Source of the DNA: Winogradskyella marina
GTDB lineage: Bacteria; Bacteroidota; Bacteroidia; Flavobacteriales; Flavobacteriaceae
Assembly (NCBI RefSeq): GCF_015645385.1
Contig: NZ_JADOET010000008.1
Coordinates: forward strand, 124,001 to 188,000
DNA: 64,000 nucleotides
Direction of reading: 5' to 3'
The stretch's first letter is position 1. Each line of letters begins with the position of its first letter. A model generated the notes under the pieces. The model searched no databases. It saw only the letters and a list, made by a program, of their open reading frames with translations, and was not told the origin of the DNA. Positions 9,715 through 18,978 of this stretch are shown here, in pieces. The position numbers and the translations under genes were made by a program.

Positions 9715-11691
9715 TTACTCTTCCTCGTTTTTAGCTTCCACTTTAACATCTTTAATATCCTCTTCTATAATTGCAGGATTTTCAAAACCACGTTTCCCGA
9801 AGATTTTTTCAAGATTGTCTTTAAAAATAACTTCCTTGTCTAATAAGACTTCAGCCAACTCAGTAAGTTTGTCTTTATTGTTTTCCAATAAATTGATAGC
9901 ACGTTGATATTGTTCTTCAATAATATCAGAAATTTCTCTATCTATAAGCTCTGCTGTTTTTTCACTATAAGGTTTAGTAAAGCCATATTCAGATTGTCCT
10001 GAAGAATCATAATAGGTGAGGTTACCTACCTTATCACTAAGTCCATAAACAGTGACCATTGCTCTGGCTTGTTTAGTTACTTTTTCTAAATCACTTAATG
10101 CACCTGTAGAAATTTTATCGAAAATTACTTTTTCAGCGGCTCTACCACCTAAGGCAGCACACATTTCGTCTAGCATTTGTTCAGGATGTACAATTAAACG
10201 CTCTTCTGGTAAATACCAGGCAGCACCTAATGATCGACCTCTTGGTACAATCGTAACTTTTACTAACGGAGCAGCATGCTCTAGCATCCAACTTACAGTA
10301 GCATGACCAGCTTCGTGGAATGCAACAGCTCGTTTTTCAGCCGTAGTTATAATTTTATTTTTCTTCTCTAAACCTCCGATGATTCTATCAACTGCATCTA
10401 AGAAATCTTGCTTATTTACAGCTTTCTTTCCTTTTCTTGCTGCAATTAATGCGGCTTCATTACAAACATTAGCAATATCTGCACCAGAAAAACCAGGTGT
10501 TTGTTTTGCTAAGAAATCGATATCTAAAGTTTCTTCTTTTTTAAGCGGACGTAAGTGCACTTCAAAAATTTCTTTACGCTCTCTAACATCTGGAAGGTCT
10601 ACATAAATCTGACGATCAAAACGACCAGCTCTCATTAAAGCACTATCTAAAACATCAGCTCTGTTTGTAGCTGCTAATACAATGACGTTTGTATTGGTGC
10701 CAAAACCATCCATCTCAGTTAAGAGTTGGTTTAAGGTGTTTTCACGTTCATCGTTAGAACCAGACATGTTATTTTTTCCTCTTGCTCTACCAATGGCATC
10801 AATCTCATCAATAAAAATAATTGAAGGTGATTTTTCTTTGGCTTGCTTAAATAAATCTCTAACTCTAGACGCACCAACTCCAACAAACATCTCTACAAAG
10901 TCAGATCCGGAAAGAGAAAAGAATGGTACTTGTGCTTCACCAGCTACAGCTTTTGCTAATAACGTTTTACCTGTACCAGGAGGTCCTACTAATAACGCTC
11001 CTTTAGGAATTTTACCTCCTAATGCGGTATATTTTTCAGGGAACTTTAAGAAGTCTACAATTTCCTGAACTTCTTCTTTTGCACCTTCTAAACCAGCGAC
11101 ATCTTTAAAAGATGTTTTGGTGTCTATTTTTTCATCAAAGAGTTTAGCTTTAGATTTTCCAATGTTGAAAATCTGTCCACCAGCTCCTCCGCCTCCGCCG
11201 CCAGACATACGACGCATTATAAAAATCCAAACGCCAATAATAAGCACGAATGGTAATAAGGTTAATAGGAAATCTCCCCATACGTTATGTTCAGTTTCAT
11301 AAACGAGCTCAGTTTCTAAGTTATTTGTTTTAATAACGTCACTTACTTCGTTTTCGAAATTTTGAAGATCACCAAATTCAAATTTGTAATTTGGAACAGA
11401 GGCAACAGATGGAAGTATAGAATTAGATTCTGTCTTCTTATGTTTAGATTGCTCTTTAGCTTCATTTGTTAAGTAAACTCTGGCTTCCTTTTTATTTACA
11501 ATTTCAATTTTAGAAACCTCACCTTGTCTTAGGTAATCTAAGAATTGAGCAGGAGTTGTTTGTGTACCTGTAGAATCTCCAAATCCGCCAGAAAAAATCT
11601 GAATAGATAAGAATAGTGCAATGATTACACCGTAGATCCAATAAGGATTTAATTTCGGTTTTTTGTTTTGGTTTTTATTGTCTTTCGCCAT
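9715..11691 (-). CDS. ftsH: ATP-dependent zinc metalloprotease FtsH
   Basis: Membrane-anchored AAA+ protease that removes misfolded membrane proteins and selected regulators. At 658 residues, in order: a membrane segment near 15-30, a periplasmic region, a second segment near 140-160, a Gly-rich linker, the AAA domain (Walker A GPPGTGKT, Walker B IIFIDEIDAIG, arginine-finger region MRAGRFDRQ) and an M41 protease domain with zinc motif HEAGH. The acidic C-terminal tail is typical. It follows rsfS after 33 bases and ends in a strong terminator. Confidence 0.98.
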   Translation of the reverse strand: MAKDNKNQNKKPKLNPYWIYGVIIALFLSIQIFSGGFGDSTGTQTTPAQFLDYLRQGEVSKIEIVNKKEARVYLTNEAKEQSKHKKTESNSILPSVASVPNYKFEFGDLQNFENEVSDVIKTNNLETELVYETEHNVWGDFLLTLLPFVLIIGVWIFIMRRMSGGGGGGAGGQIFNIGKSKAKLFDEKIDTKTSFKDVAGLEGAKEEVQEIVDFLKFPEKYTALGGKIPKGALLVGPPGTGKTLLAKAVAGEAQVPFFSLSGSDFVEMFVGVGASRVRDLFKQAKEKSPSIIFIDEIDAIGRARGKNNMSGSNDERENTLNQLLTEMDGFGTNTNVIVLAATNRADVLDSALMRAGRFDRQIYVDLPDVRERKEIFEVHLRPLKKEETLDIDFLAKQTPGFSGADIANVCNEAALIAARKGKKAVNKQDFLDAVDRIIGGLEKKNKIITTAEKRAVAFHEAGHATVSWMLEHAAPLVKVTIVPRGRSLGAAWYLPEERLIVHPEQMLDEMCAALGGRAAEKVIFDKISTGALSDLEKVTKQARAMVTVYGLSDKVGNLTYYDSSGQSEYGFTKPYSEKTAELIDREISDIIEEQYQRAINLLENNKDKLTELAEVLLDKEVIFKDNLEKIFGKRGFENPAIIEEDIKDVKVEAKNEEE

Positions 11692-11724
11692 CTTGTTGCC
11701 GCAAATGCGGTAATCTTTTTGTGT

Positions 11725-12096
11725 TTAGTAACTCGTTTCTATTTGGGTTATTTTAGCATCGCCCCAAAGCTCTTCAATATCGTAGTATTCTCTAATGTGT
11801 TTTTGAAACACATGCACAACAACATTTACATAATCCATTAAGACCCATTCGGCATTTTCAGTACCTTCAACATGCCAAGGTTTGTCCTTAAGTGATTTAC
11901 TAACTTGTTTTTGTATGGAACCGACGATCGCGTTTACTTGCGTGTTTGAAGACCCTTCGCAGATAATAAAATAATCACAAACAGTATTTTCTATCTCTCT
12001 TAAATCTAATAAGGTTATCTCTTTTCCTTTAACATCTTCAATACCTCCAATAATAGATGTAATGAGTTGGTCTGTAGGGATTTTATCTTTCGTCAT
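11725..12096 (-). CDS. rsfS: Ribosomal silencing factor RsfS
   Basis: Binds L14 on the 50S subunit and blocks 30S joining when nutrients are short. The 123 residues cover the whole family domain: DLREIENTVCDYFIICEGSS, then KPWHVEGTENAEWVLMDY and the C-terminal FQKHIREYYDIEELWGDA. It sits 33 bases before ftsH and probably shares its transcript. A TAACTTTG promoter core lies just upstream. Confidence 0.95.
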   Translation of the reverse strand: MTKDKIPTDQLITSIIGGIEDVKGKEITLLDLREIENTVCDYFIICEGSSNTQVNAIVGSIQKQVSKSLKDKPWHVEGTENAEWVLMDYVNVVVHVFQKHIREYYDIEELWGDAKITQIETSY

Positions 12097-12116
12097 TAAA
12101 TTGTATTAATTTTGTG

Positions 12117-12124
12117 CAAAGTTA
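12117..12124 (-). promoter_or_regulatory. Candidate -7 element (TAACTTTG) for rsfS-ftsH
   Basis: On the minus strand this reads TAACTTTG, matching TAnnTTTG, 20 bases before the rsfS start codon. No good TTG is seen at the expected upstream spacing. Confidence 0.4.
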
Positions 12125-12190
12125 TTATTTTTTTAGTTCTTGTATGCGCATATTGTCATAAGAAAACTATAAAATAAAATTGCCCATTAA

Positions 12191-12922
12191 ATGTACATAA
12201 TCAAACTTAATGCCATTGACTCTACAAATACGTATCTAAAGGATTTGTCTACTACGACATTGCCTAAAGATTATACGGTTGTTGTAGCAGAATTACAGAC
12301 AAACGGCAGAGGACAAATGGGCGCGCAGTGGAATGCAGAAGAGGGTAAGAACCTTACAGCGAGTGTGTTTAAAAGGCTGCCGTTATTTAATGTAGGGGAA
12401 CAATTCTATATTAGTATGGCTGTTTCTTTGGCTATTATTAAGGCATTGAGAAGTTTTAAAATACCTCAATTACGTATAAAATGGCCTAACGACATTTTGT
12501 CAGCAAACACTAAATTGTGTGGTATTTTAATTGAAAATGTCATAAAAAGCAATAATCTTCAAGGTTCTATTATTGGCTTTGGGCTTAATGTGAATCAGAA
12601 AATTTTCAACAATTTACCTCAAGCATCATCTATGAGCTTACTAACTGGTGTTATTTATAATAAAGATGAAGTGCTTTTTGAGGTATTAAAACAATTAGAG
12701 TTTTATTTTAAGCTCTTAGAATCTAAGGCATATCTTGACATTAAATTAGAATACGAAAATCTCCTATTTAGGAAAAAAAAGCCATCAACTTTTAGAACGT
12801 CTAAAAATGATAGCTTTTCTGGAATAATCCAAGGTGTTACTGAAAACGGTCAGTTACAAGTGTGGACAGAGGATGATATTATTAAAACCTTTGACCTTAA
12901 AGAAATTAAGCTACTGTATTAA
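12191..12922 (+). CDS. birA: Biotin--[acetyl-CoA-carboxylase] ligase
   Basis: Attaches biotin to carboxylase carrier proteins through biotinyl-5'-AMP. The 243 residues have the catalytic domain only: NAIDSTNTYL at the N-terminus, ELQTNGRGQMGAQW (the biotin-AMP loop), KWPNDI and GFGLNVNQ. The DNA-binding N-terminal domain of the E. coli protein is absent, so this form should not act as a repressor. It is divergent from rsfS and convergent with the SRPBCC gene. Confidence 0.93.
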   Translation: MYIIKLNAIDSTNTYLKDLSTTTLPKDYTVVVAELQTNGRGQMGAQWNAEEGKNLTASVFKRLPLFNVGEQFYISMAVSLAIIKALRSFKIPQLRIKWPNDILSANTKLCGILIENVIKSNNLQGSIIGFGLNVNQKIFNNLPQASSMSLLTGVIYNKDEVLFEVLKQLEFYFKLLESKAYLDIKLEYENLLFRKKKPSTFRTSKNDSFSGIIQGVTENGQLQVWTEDDIIKTFDLKEIKLLY

Positions 12923-12945
12923 AGAAGCTTTAATTTCGGTTGAGA

Positions 12946-13341
12946 TTATACTTCCGTTTTCATATTTGTTACTAAAGTCTCAATAAATTTACTGATTGGC
13001 CCTTTTATCATCATGGCCATCATGGCATTAAATTCTCCTTCGAAATTTAATTTAACTTCAGTTTTGTTAGGTTCAGTTTCTGTAATATCTGCAACTAAAG
13101 CAAAGTCTAATTTTCCGCCAGCAGCACCTAATACGATTTTGCTATTTGGAGTTGCCTCCTTTTTCTTTAGTACAATTTCTGGCATTCCTTTTAATGCAAA
13201 TAGAAATTTATCGTTGTCTAAAACTTCAAATTTACTAATGTTTTCAGGCATTAGGCTTTCAAAATTTTTAACATCAGAAAGAAAGTTGAATGTTTCTTCT
13301 GCAGATTTATCTAAGGTTACTTTTGGTGATTCTAATTTCAT
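12946..13341 (-). CDS. SRPBCC (START-like) family protein
   Basis: 131-residue cytosolic protein with the alpha/beta helix-grip pattern of the SRPBCC superfamily: an N-terminal strand, SAEETFNFLSDVKNFESLMP, and a long C-terminal helix (FIETLVTNMK). A Met-rich stretch (FNAMMAMMIKG) lies near residue 105. Members bind hydrophobic ligands, but this subgroup has no assigned role. It lies downstream of pyrE on the same strand after 111 bases containing repeat-like DNA. Confidence 0.75.
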   Translation of the reverse strand: MKLESPKVTLDKSAEETFNFLSDVKNFESLMPENISKFEVLDNDKFLFALKGMPEIVLKKKEATPNSKIVLGAAGGKLDFALVADITETEPNKTEVKLNFEGEFNAMMAMMIKGPISKFIETLVTNMKTEV

Positions 13342-13452
13342 GTTTTGTTGTTTGTTGTTAAGCCGTTAGTCGTTGAGTTGTTGTATACTGAAAAGATTTC
13401 ATGATAAAATCGATTTAACAGCGATACAACTTAACAACTTCACGGGAATATA

Positions 13453-14097
13453 TCAATTAGCGTTCCATTTACTAGGGTTGGCATTCCATTGTGCTAAAAT
13501 GTCTTGTTGCTCTTTAGATATGTAAAAAGTGTCAACAGCTTGTTCTAATAAGTTTTCATAATCGCCAAGTGTGTGCAATTCTACATTGGCATTTTCAAAA
13601 TTCTTTTTGGCAACATCAAAACCATAGGAGAAAATAGCAACCATGCCTTTTACATTTGCTTCAGCTTCGTTTAATGCTTTTACAGCATTGAGACTACTCA
13701 TACCTGTGCTAATTAAATCTTCGACCACAACTACAGTTTGTCCTTTTTCTAAAAAACCTTCAACTTGGTTCTGACGACCATGTTTTTTAGCTTCTGGTCT
13801 AACGTAAACAAATGGTAGGTTTAGGTATTCTGCAACTAATGCGCCAATACCGATTGCGCCTGTAGCAACACCAGCAATGACATCTGGTTTACCATAAAGG
13901 TCTTCAATGTTTCTGGCGATTGCTGCCCTAATATAATTTCTAATTGGTGGAAATGATAGTACAATTCTGTTGTCGCAATAAATTGGAGATTTCCAGCCAG
14001 AAGCCCAAGTAAACGGATCGTTGGGCTGTAATTTTATCGCATTTATTTGCAATAAAACCTCTGCTGTTTTTTTGGCAGTATCTTTGTTAAAAATCAT
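13453..14097 (-). CDS. pyrE: Orotate phosphoribosyltransferase
   Basis: Converts orotate and PRPP to orotidine monophosphate in pyrimidine synthesis. The 214-residue protein has the PRPP-binding motif VVVVEDLISTGMSS near residue 120, the SGWKSPIYCDNR substrate segment near 30, and YVRPEAKKHGRQNQVEG. It is divergent from the NUDIX gene at 14220. Confidence 0.95.
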   Translation of the reverse strand: MIFNKDTAKKTAEVLLQINAIKLQPNDPFTWASGWKSPIYCDNRIVLSFPPIRNYIRAAIARNIEDLYGKPDVIAGVATGAIGIGALVAEYLNLPFVYVRPEAKKHGRQNQVEGFLEKGQTVVVVEDLISTGMSSLNAVKALNEAEANVKGMVAIFSYGFDVAKKNFENANVELHTLGDYENLLEQAVDTFYISKEQQDILAQWNANPSKWNAN

Positions 14098-14219
14098 AAT
14101 ACAAAAATAAGGATTTTTAAAGTTTAGAGAATTTTTAATCTAAAATAAATTTCTTTTCAAATAGTTTCTCATAAAAAATAATAAATTTACAAAAGGAAAG
14201 TTGAAAACAAACCCAAACG

Positions 14220-14801
14220 ATGTACACTATTTATGTAGGTGATAAACCTATAATCTTAACTACTGAAGTCAAACAAGAAACCGATTTTAAATCTTTTCTT
14301 TTAAAATCTGTAAATATAGGAAAGGTTATAAAAACCTTAAATAATTCAGATTTAAAAGCGGTTCACCTGGTACATAAGAACGAAGACAAACTTCTAAAAA
14401 AGTTTTTGAAACTTTTGCCTAATGTTGTTGCGGGTGGTGGAAAAGCATATAATTCTAAAGATGAAATTCTTTTTATTTACCGAAATGATAAATGGGATTT
14501 ACCAAAAGGAAAAGCAGAACGTAAAGAAACAATTGAAGAAACCGCTATTCGTGAAGTAGAAGAGGAGACAGGAGTTGAAGGGTTAAAAATTACCAAACCG
14601 TTACCAACAACCTATCACATTTTTAAGCGTAACGGGAAACATAAAATTAAAATCACCTATTGGTTTGAAATGAAAACTAAGTATGACGGTGAATTGATTC
14701 CACAAGAAAAAGAAGGCATTACTAAAGTAGAATGGTTGGACGCTAAGGCATCTCAAAAAGCATTAGAAAATAGCTATGCTAATATTAAAATTTTGGTCTA
14801 A
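14220..14801 (+). CDS. NUDIX hydrolase
   Basis: Hydrolyses a nucleoside diphosphate linked to another group. The NUDIX box (G, five residues, E, seven residues, REVEEETG) is complete around residues 100-122, after the GGGKAYNSKDEILFIYRN strand region. The protein has 193 residues, with an extra N-terminal region of about 70 residues not shared with small NUDIX enzymes. The substrate cannot be deduced. Confidence 0.88.
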   Translation: MYTIYVGDKPIILTTEVKQETDFKSFLLKSVNIGKVIKTLNNSDLKAVHLVHKNEDKLLKKFLKLLPNVVAGGGKAYNSKDEILFIYRNDKWDLPKGKAERKETIEETAIREVEEETGVEGLKITKPLPTTYHIFKRNGKHKIKITYWFEMKTKYDGELIPQEKEGITKVEWLDAKASQKALENSYANIKILV

Positions 14802-14843
14802 GATGCTTTTGTTTTAGTTTTCAAAACGTGTTCAGGTTTAGAA

Positions 14844-15725
14844 TTAGCTTTTAGAAGCTGGTTCTGGTCTTTTGCCAAGTTGCCACATTAAAATTCCACC
14901 TGTTATAAACATCCATATGGCGTAAGCACCTGTTGGAATTCCCATTTCTACATTGTGCAATATTGACGTTGCAATGACAAAGGCAAGTGTGCCGTTTTGT
15001 ATACCACTTTCAACCGTAATAGAAATAACATTCTTTAATTTTAGCTTAAATAATCGTGCGGTTAAATACCCTAATCCCATGGTAATAATATTTAATAGTA
15101 AAGTAACCAGACCAACTTCTTTCATCGCTGTGCTTAGAATATCGAGATTAGCCAAAATAACTGCGATAAACACTAAAATAAAAATGACTGTAGAAGCGGT
15201 GCGCATCGGTTTTTCCATTCGTAATGCAAATTTAATTTTATACTTCCTGATAAGCATACCTATAGAAATAGGAATAACTGTTATGCCCATAATTTGAATG
15301 ATGGTATCAAGAATTGGTAACTTTATTGTAACGGTTTCGTCTGTTCCAAAATAGTCTAAAGCAAAGGATAATATAAAAGGAATGGTTAATATGCTCACAA
15401 AACTTGCAATAGCGGTTAAGGTCACTGATAGTGCTATATTTCCTTTACAAACTTGAGTTATTAAGTTGCTTGTTGGACCACCTGGGCAGGTTGACAAAAT
15501 CATTAAGCCTACTGCCATAATTGGACTTAAATTAAAGGCAATAGCTAAAGAAAACCCTATAAGTGGTAACAGTATGAGTTGATTTGTTAATCCTATTAAA
15601 ATAGCTTTAGGAAACTTAACTAGTCTGGTGAAATCTGCAGGAATTAAGGTCATTCCCATTCCTAGCATAATAATAGCTAATGATAATGGTAAAAATACAT
15701 TACTAATAAGTTCGGCTATAGACAT
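14844..15725 (-). CDS. Bile acid:sodium symporter family transporter
   Basis: Integral membrane protein of the BASS/SBF family (sodium-coupled organic anion uptake). The 293 residues form about nine or ten hydrophobic segments. Conserved features include LMILSTCPGGPTSN near residue 75 and ESGIQNGTLAFVIA near residue 240, which match the sodium-site crossover regions. In marine flavobacteria the substrate is unlikely to be bile acid; keto acids such as pyruvate are known BASS substrates. It is convergent with the NUDIX gene. Confidence 0.88.
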   Translation of the reverse strand: MSIAELISNVFLPLSLAIIMLGMGMTLIPADFTRLVKFPKAILIGLTNQLILLPLIGFSLAIAFNLSPIMAVGLMILSTCPGGPTSNLITQVCKGNIALSVTLTAIASFVSILTIPFILSFALDYFGTDETVTIKLPILDTIIQIMGITVIPISIGMLIRKYKIKFALRMEKPMRTASTVIFILVFIAVILANLDILSTAMKEVGLVTLLLNIITMGLGYLTARLFKLKLKNVISITVESGIQNGTLAFVIATSILHNVEMGIPTGAYAIWMFITGGILMWQLGKRPEPASKS

Positions 15726-16058
15726 AGTTCGGTTTTATATAATTGAGACGAATTTAACCTTTTAATGCTAAAACCTCAAGTTTCTGAAACCTTAGCTTTT
15801 ACGGTTATAAAAACTATAGTATTAAAGGTGGGCATTAAAGGTTGTAATTTGAAGCCGGCATACTCAGCACGATATATTGGTGAGATCTCAGCAGCTTTAG
15901 CGTCTTTAATTTTTTGCACTTGTTGTGTAAGAAACAATTGGCAAAGCCATTGCTAATGATTATGTAAAGATTAATGCTCTCATAAGAGTTAAATGTTTTT
16001 ATAATGTGATTTACTTTAGTGGTTAAATGAAGTCTGTAGAAAACTTAGAAAATCAAGT
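15726..16058. other. Gene-free stretch, possible gene remnant
   Basis: No convincing gene. The plus strand is open from 15765 to 15956 (63 codons) and the minus strand has an overlapping stop-free frame ending near 15769 that reads QQVQKIKDAKAAEISP and so on without a start codon. Either could be a decayed fragment. I cannot assign a family. Confidence 0.35.
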
Positions 16059-17816
16059 CTAATTTAAACGGTAAATAGGGTATTGCATATGAGCCGTTTC
16101 ATAATGTTTACTTTGTTTATGTAACCAATCTAATTGTGCATACCAACTATTAGCAAACTCCTCGTCATAACTAACTTTTACATTGTATTCTATTTGAAGT
16201 TTTGGATTGTTTTTTAGCAATTCTGCTGCTCTATCTTCCCACACGTAAGGTGAAAAACCTTCTTTTTGCTGAAGAATAGTATCAAAGAAATTCCAGTTAA
16301 AAAAGGAATCAGGTGCAGCTGGTTCTAAAGTCTCTAAAAGATAGCGGAGTGCGTTTTGATTAGTAGATATCATATAATCACCCTTTCTAAATGTAACGTT
16401 AACTTCAGATGTATTTACGGTTGTTTTGTAATGTGCATAATGGCCTTCGTAAGGAGATTTTCGAGTTTCAAAACTTCCGATTTTATAAGACTCAACGGTT
16501 AGAGTTGTGTCGGTTTTAAATTGTGTGAATTCTACATTATTCAACTTTAACAAATCGATGACCTTATGCCAACCTTGAGGAATAATATAAGCTTCCGGAA
16601 TTGTAATTGAGTCTGTTGCTTTATAATAGTTTTTATAAGTAATGTCTTTGGTAAATGGTTTTGATCTATCGTATTTTAAACGTTTAGCTCCTGTTAATTC
16701 ACTTGGAATCATTTCGCCTTCGTAGCCTTTAAATTTTAGGGTTGATGTTTTTACGGTATCTACAGCCCAAGCTAATGGATAGCTATGTCCTGCTGACCAT
16801 AATTTAGCTTGCTCTTTTCTTAATTTTGAGATGGTTTCACCTTGTTCTTCAGTGATTTCAATCATCGTTTTCATTAACTCATAAGTACCTTCAACACGTT
16901 GTTTATAGGGTTTTAGCATGTGAGTTTCTATCATCATACCTAAGGTGTTAAACAAAGTTGTGTACCCTGTAGAGTAACGTGGCGAGTCTAAAAATTGCGT
17001 AAATCCAGAATCTGGTGTACGATTAAAGACGTTAACATAAGGTGTGATGTCCCAAGATTTAGCTGCGAGTTTTTGCTCTAGACTTGGCATCATTTTGGTG
17101 TGTAAAAAGTTTCCAAGGTCACCACCTAATTTATTGTGCTGCGTAAGCAAATGTGTTAAGGTGTATTGGTAATCTGCTCCGTTGCTTACGTGATTATCGA
17201 TAAAAACGTCTGGTTGCACTAAATGAAAAACCTGCGCAAAGGCTTTGGCATTTTTGGTGTCAGATTTTATAAAATCACGATTCAAATCATAGTTTCTGGC
17301 GTTTCCTCTAAAACCGTAAGACTTTGGGCCATTTTGGTTGGTTCGTGTTGTGGAATTTCGGTTTAAGCTACCACCAATATTATACACAGGAATGGTAACG
17401 ATAACGGTGTTTTTTGGTGCTTCAATTTTACCTTGTACAATATCTCTAAATAGCATCATTGTGGCATCAATGCCATCAGATTCACCAGGATGAATACCGT
17501 TATTTACTAATAAAATTCTGTTGTTTTGTCTTATGGTTTCAAAATTATCAACAGATCCATTCATGTTTAATGTTACAATATGAAGTGGTTTTCCAGAGTC
17601 TGTTTCTCCAATGTCTTGTATTGATATTTCCGGATAACTAGTCGCTAAATCTTGGTAATACTTTATGGTCTCGTTGTAGGTTGCAGTTTCTAATCCTTCG
17701 GTTTTTTCAAAAGTTGTGGTAAAGTCAATAGCAATGACCTTATTTTCTGATTTTTGCTCTTCTGTTTTCTCAGCACAAGAACAAATAATTAAGAATAGGA
17801 TGAATAGTTTCTTCAT
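16059..17816 (-). CDS. M14 family metallopeptidase lipoprotein
   Basis: Zinc carboxypeptidase-type exopeptidase anchored outside the cytoplasm. With the start at 17816 the protein has 585 residues and begins MKKLFILFLIICSCAE, a lipoprotein signal with Cys14. An in-frame ATG at 17960 would bury this signal, so I reject it. Zinc ligands are visible: His109 and Glu112 (GIHPGESDG) and His209 (DNHVSNG). The NARNYDLNRDF segment near 172-182 carries substrate-binding Arg/Asn. The C-terminal half is a long region of unclear role. It is divergent from ctlX. Confidence 0.9.
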   Translation of the reverse strand: MKKLFILFLIICSCAEKTEEQKSENKVIAIDFTTTFEKTEGLETATYNETIKYYQDLATSYPEISIQDIGETDSGKPLHIVTLNMNGSVDNFETIRQNNRILLVNNGIHPGESDGIDATMMLFRDIVQGKIEAPKNTVIVTIPVYNIGGSLNRNSTTRTNQNGPKSYGFRGNARNYDLNRDFIKSDTKNAKAFAQVFHLVQPDVFIDNHVSNGADYQYTLTHLLTQHNKLGGDLGNFLHTKMMPSLEQKLAAKSWDITPYVNVFNRTPDSGFTQFLDSPRYSTGYTTLFNTLGMMIETHMLKPYKQRVEGTYELMKTMIEITEEQGETISKLRKEQAKLWSAGHSYPLAWAVDTVKTSTLKFKGYEGEMIPSELTGAKRLKYDRSKPFTKDITYKNYYKATDSITIPEAYIIPQGWHKVIDLLKLNNVEFTQFKTDTTLTVESYKIGSFETRKSPYEGHYAHYKTTVNTSEVNVTFRKGDYMISTNQNALRYLLETLEPAAPDSFFNWNFFDTILQQKEGFSPYVWEDRAAELLKNNPKLQIEYNVKVSYDEEFANSWYAQLDWLHKQSKHYETAHMQYPIYRLN

Positions 17817-17951
17817 GATAAAATTATGATTGATAATAAATTGGGCATTATGTTTCAAACTTAATGAATTTATACAAAACAAAGTTGTCTCCTTAGGCTT
17901 TTTCAAGTCATAAAAATGCCTAATTTTGCAACACTTTTTAGATGTCATATT

Positions 17952-18884
17952 ATGCAACAAACAACAAATACTATTTTAATGATTCGTCCTGTAAACTTTA
18001 GGATGAATGAGCAAACGGCTGTTAATAATTATTTTCAGGAAGATTTAGATGGGAAAAATGCGGAAATTAATGCAAAGGCACAAGTGGAATTTGATGCTTT
18101 TGTTGAAAAACTAAAAGCGGCAGGTATTAACGTCATCGTAGAAGACGACGAGAAAGTTAATGACACTCCAGATTCTATATTCCCGAATAATTGGGTGAGT
18201 TTTCATGCTAATGGTGATGTAGCAAAGTATCCTATGTTTGCAGAGAATAGACGACGCGAGCGTAGAGATGAAATTTTTATAAGGCTAGAAGAAGAAGGCT
18301 TTAAGATAGAAAACATTATAGATTATACTTCTGCAGAACACGAAGGTGTGTTTTTAGAAGGTACAGGTAGCGTTATTCTAGACCGTGTTAATAGAAAAGC
18401 TTATTGTGCGCTGTCTCCAAGAGCAGATGAGGATTTATTTATAGAATTTTGTGAGGATTTTGAATATAGTCCAGTGATTTTTACAGCCTATCAATCTGTT
18501 AACGACAAGCGGTTGCCAATTTATCATACCAATGTGATGATGTGTGTTGCAGAGAATTTTGTGGTGATTTGCTTAGATTGTATTGATGATAAAAAAGAAC
18601 GAAAAAATGTCGTTAAACATTTAAAGCAAGATGGCAAAGCGATTATTTCAATTACCGAAAAGCAGATGCATCATTTTGCAGGAAACATGTTGCAGTTACG
18701 TGGAACAAATGACCAGCTCTTTTTAATAATGAGTGAAGCAGCACATAAAAGTTTAACGCCAAATCAAGTGACAACTATAGAAAAGTATGGTCCTATTATT
18801 TCGAGTTCTTTAGAAACTATAGAAACCTGTGGTGGTGGAAGTGCGCGTTGTATGATGGCTGAGGTGTTTTTGCCGAAACGATAA
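17952..18884 (+). CDS. ctlX: Citrulline utilisation hydrolase, CtlX type
   Basis: Pentein-family hydrolase of the CtlX group, acting on citrulline or a related guanidino/ureido compound. The start at 17952 (MQQTTNTILMIRPVNFRMN) is preferred over an upstream in-frame ATG at 17916, because the conserved PVNF strand then lies near the N-terminus. Catalytic residues in 310: Asp75 in PDSIFPNNW, Glu136 in FLEGTGS, His192 in YHTNVMM and nucleophile Cys300 in GGGSARCMMAE. No ornithine transcarbamylase or argininosuccinate genes are adjacent. A TAATTTTG promoter-like core lies at 17921-17928. Confidence 0.9.
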   Translation: MQQTTNTILMIRPVNFRMNEQTAVNNYFQEDLDGKNAEINAKAQVEFDAFVEKLKAAGINVIVEDDEKVNDTPDSIFPNNWVSFHANGDVAKYPMFAENRRRERRDEIFIRLEEEGFKIENIIDYTSAEHEGVFLEGTGSVILDRVNRKAYCALSPRADEDLFIEFCEDFEYSPVIFTAYQSVNDKRLPIYHTNVMMCVAENFVVICLDCIDDKKERKNVVKHLKQDGKAIISITEKQMHHFAGNMLQLRGTNDQLFLIMSEAAHKSLTPNQVTTIEKYGPIISSSLETIETCGGGSARCMMAEVFLPKR

Positions 18885-18953
18885 ATCGTAAATGTGTTTG
18901 TTGTTAAGTTGTTTGTTGTTAAGTCGTACACTCACTTTAACCTTTTTACTTAA

Positions 18954-18974
18954 GAATCTTGAATCTTGAATCTT
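18954..18974. repeat. Three tandem copies of a 7-base unit (GAATCTT)
   Basis: GAATCTT occurs three times head to tail between ctlX and the histidine kinase. Just upstream, at about 18899-18926, is a two-copy degenerate string (gttgttaag) with a 15-base period. Confidence 0.8.
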
Positions 18975-18978
18975 GAAA

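Noticed and set aside
10052..11302. Several plus-strand frames of 60-130 codons within ftsH
   Set aside because: They are antisense shadows of a highly conserved gene; their products are Ser/Pro-rich with no family.
15765..15956. Plus-strand open frame of 63 codons as a small gene
   Set aside because: No recognisable family, no promoter core, and the other strand of the same stretch is also open; I list the region as a possible remnant only.
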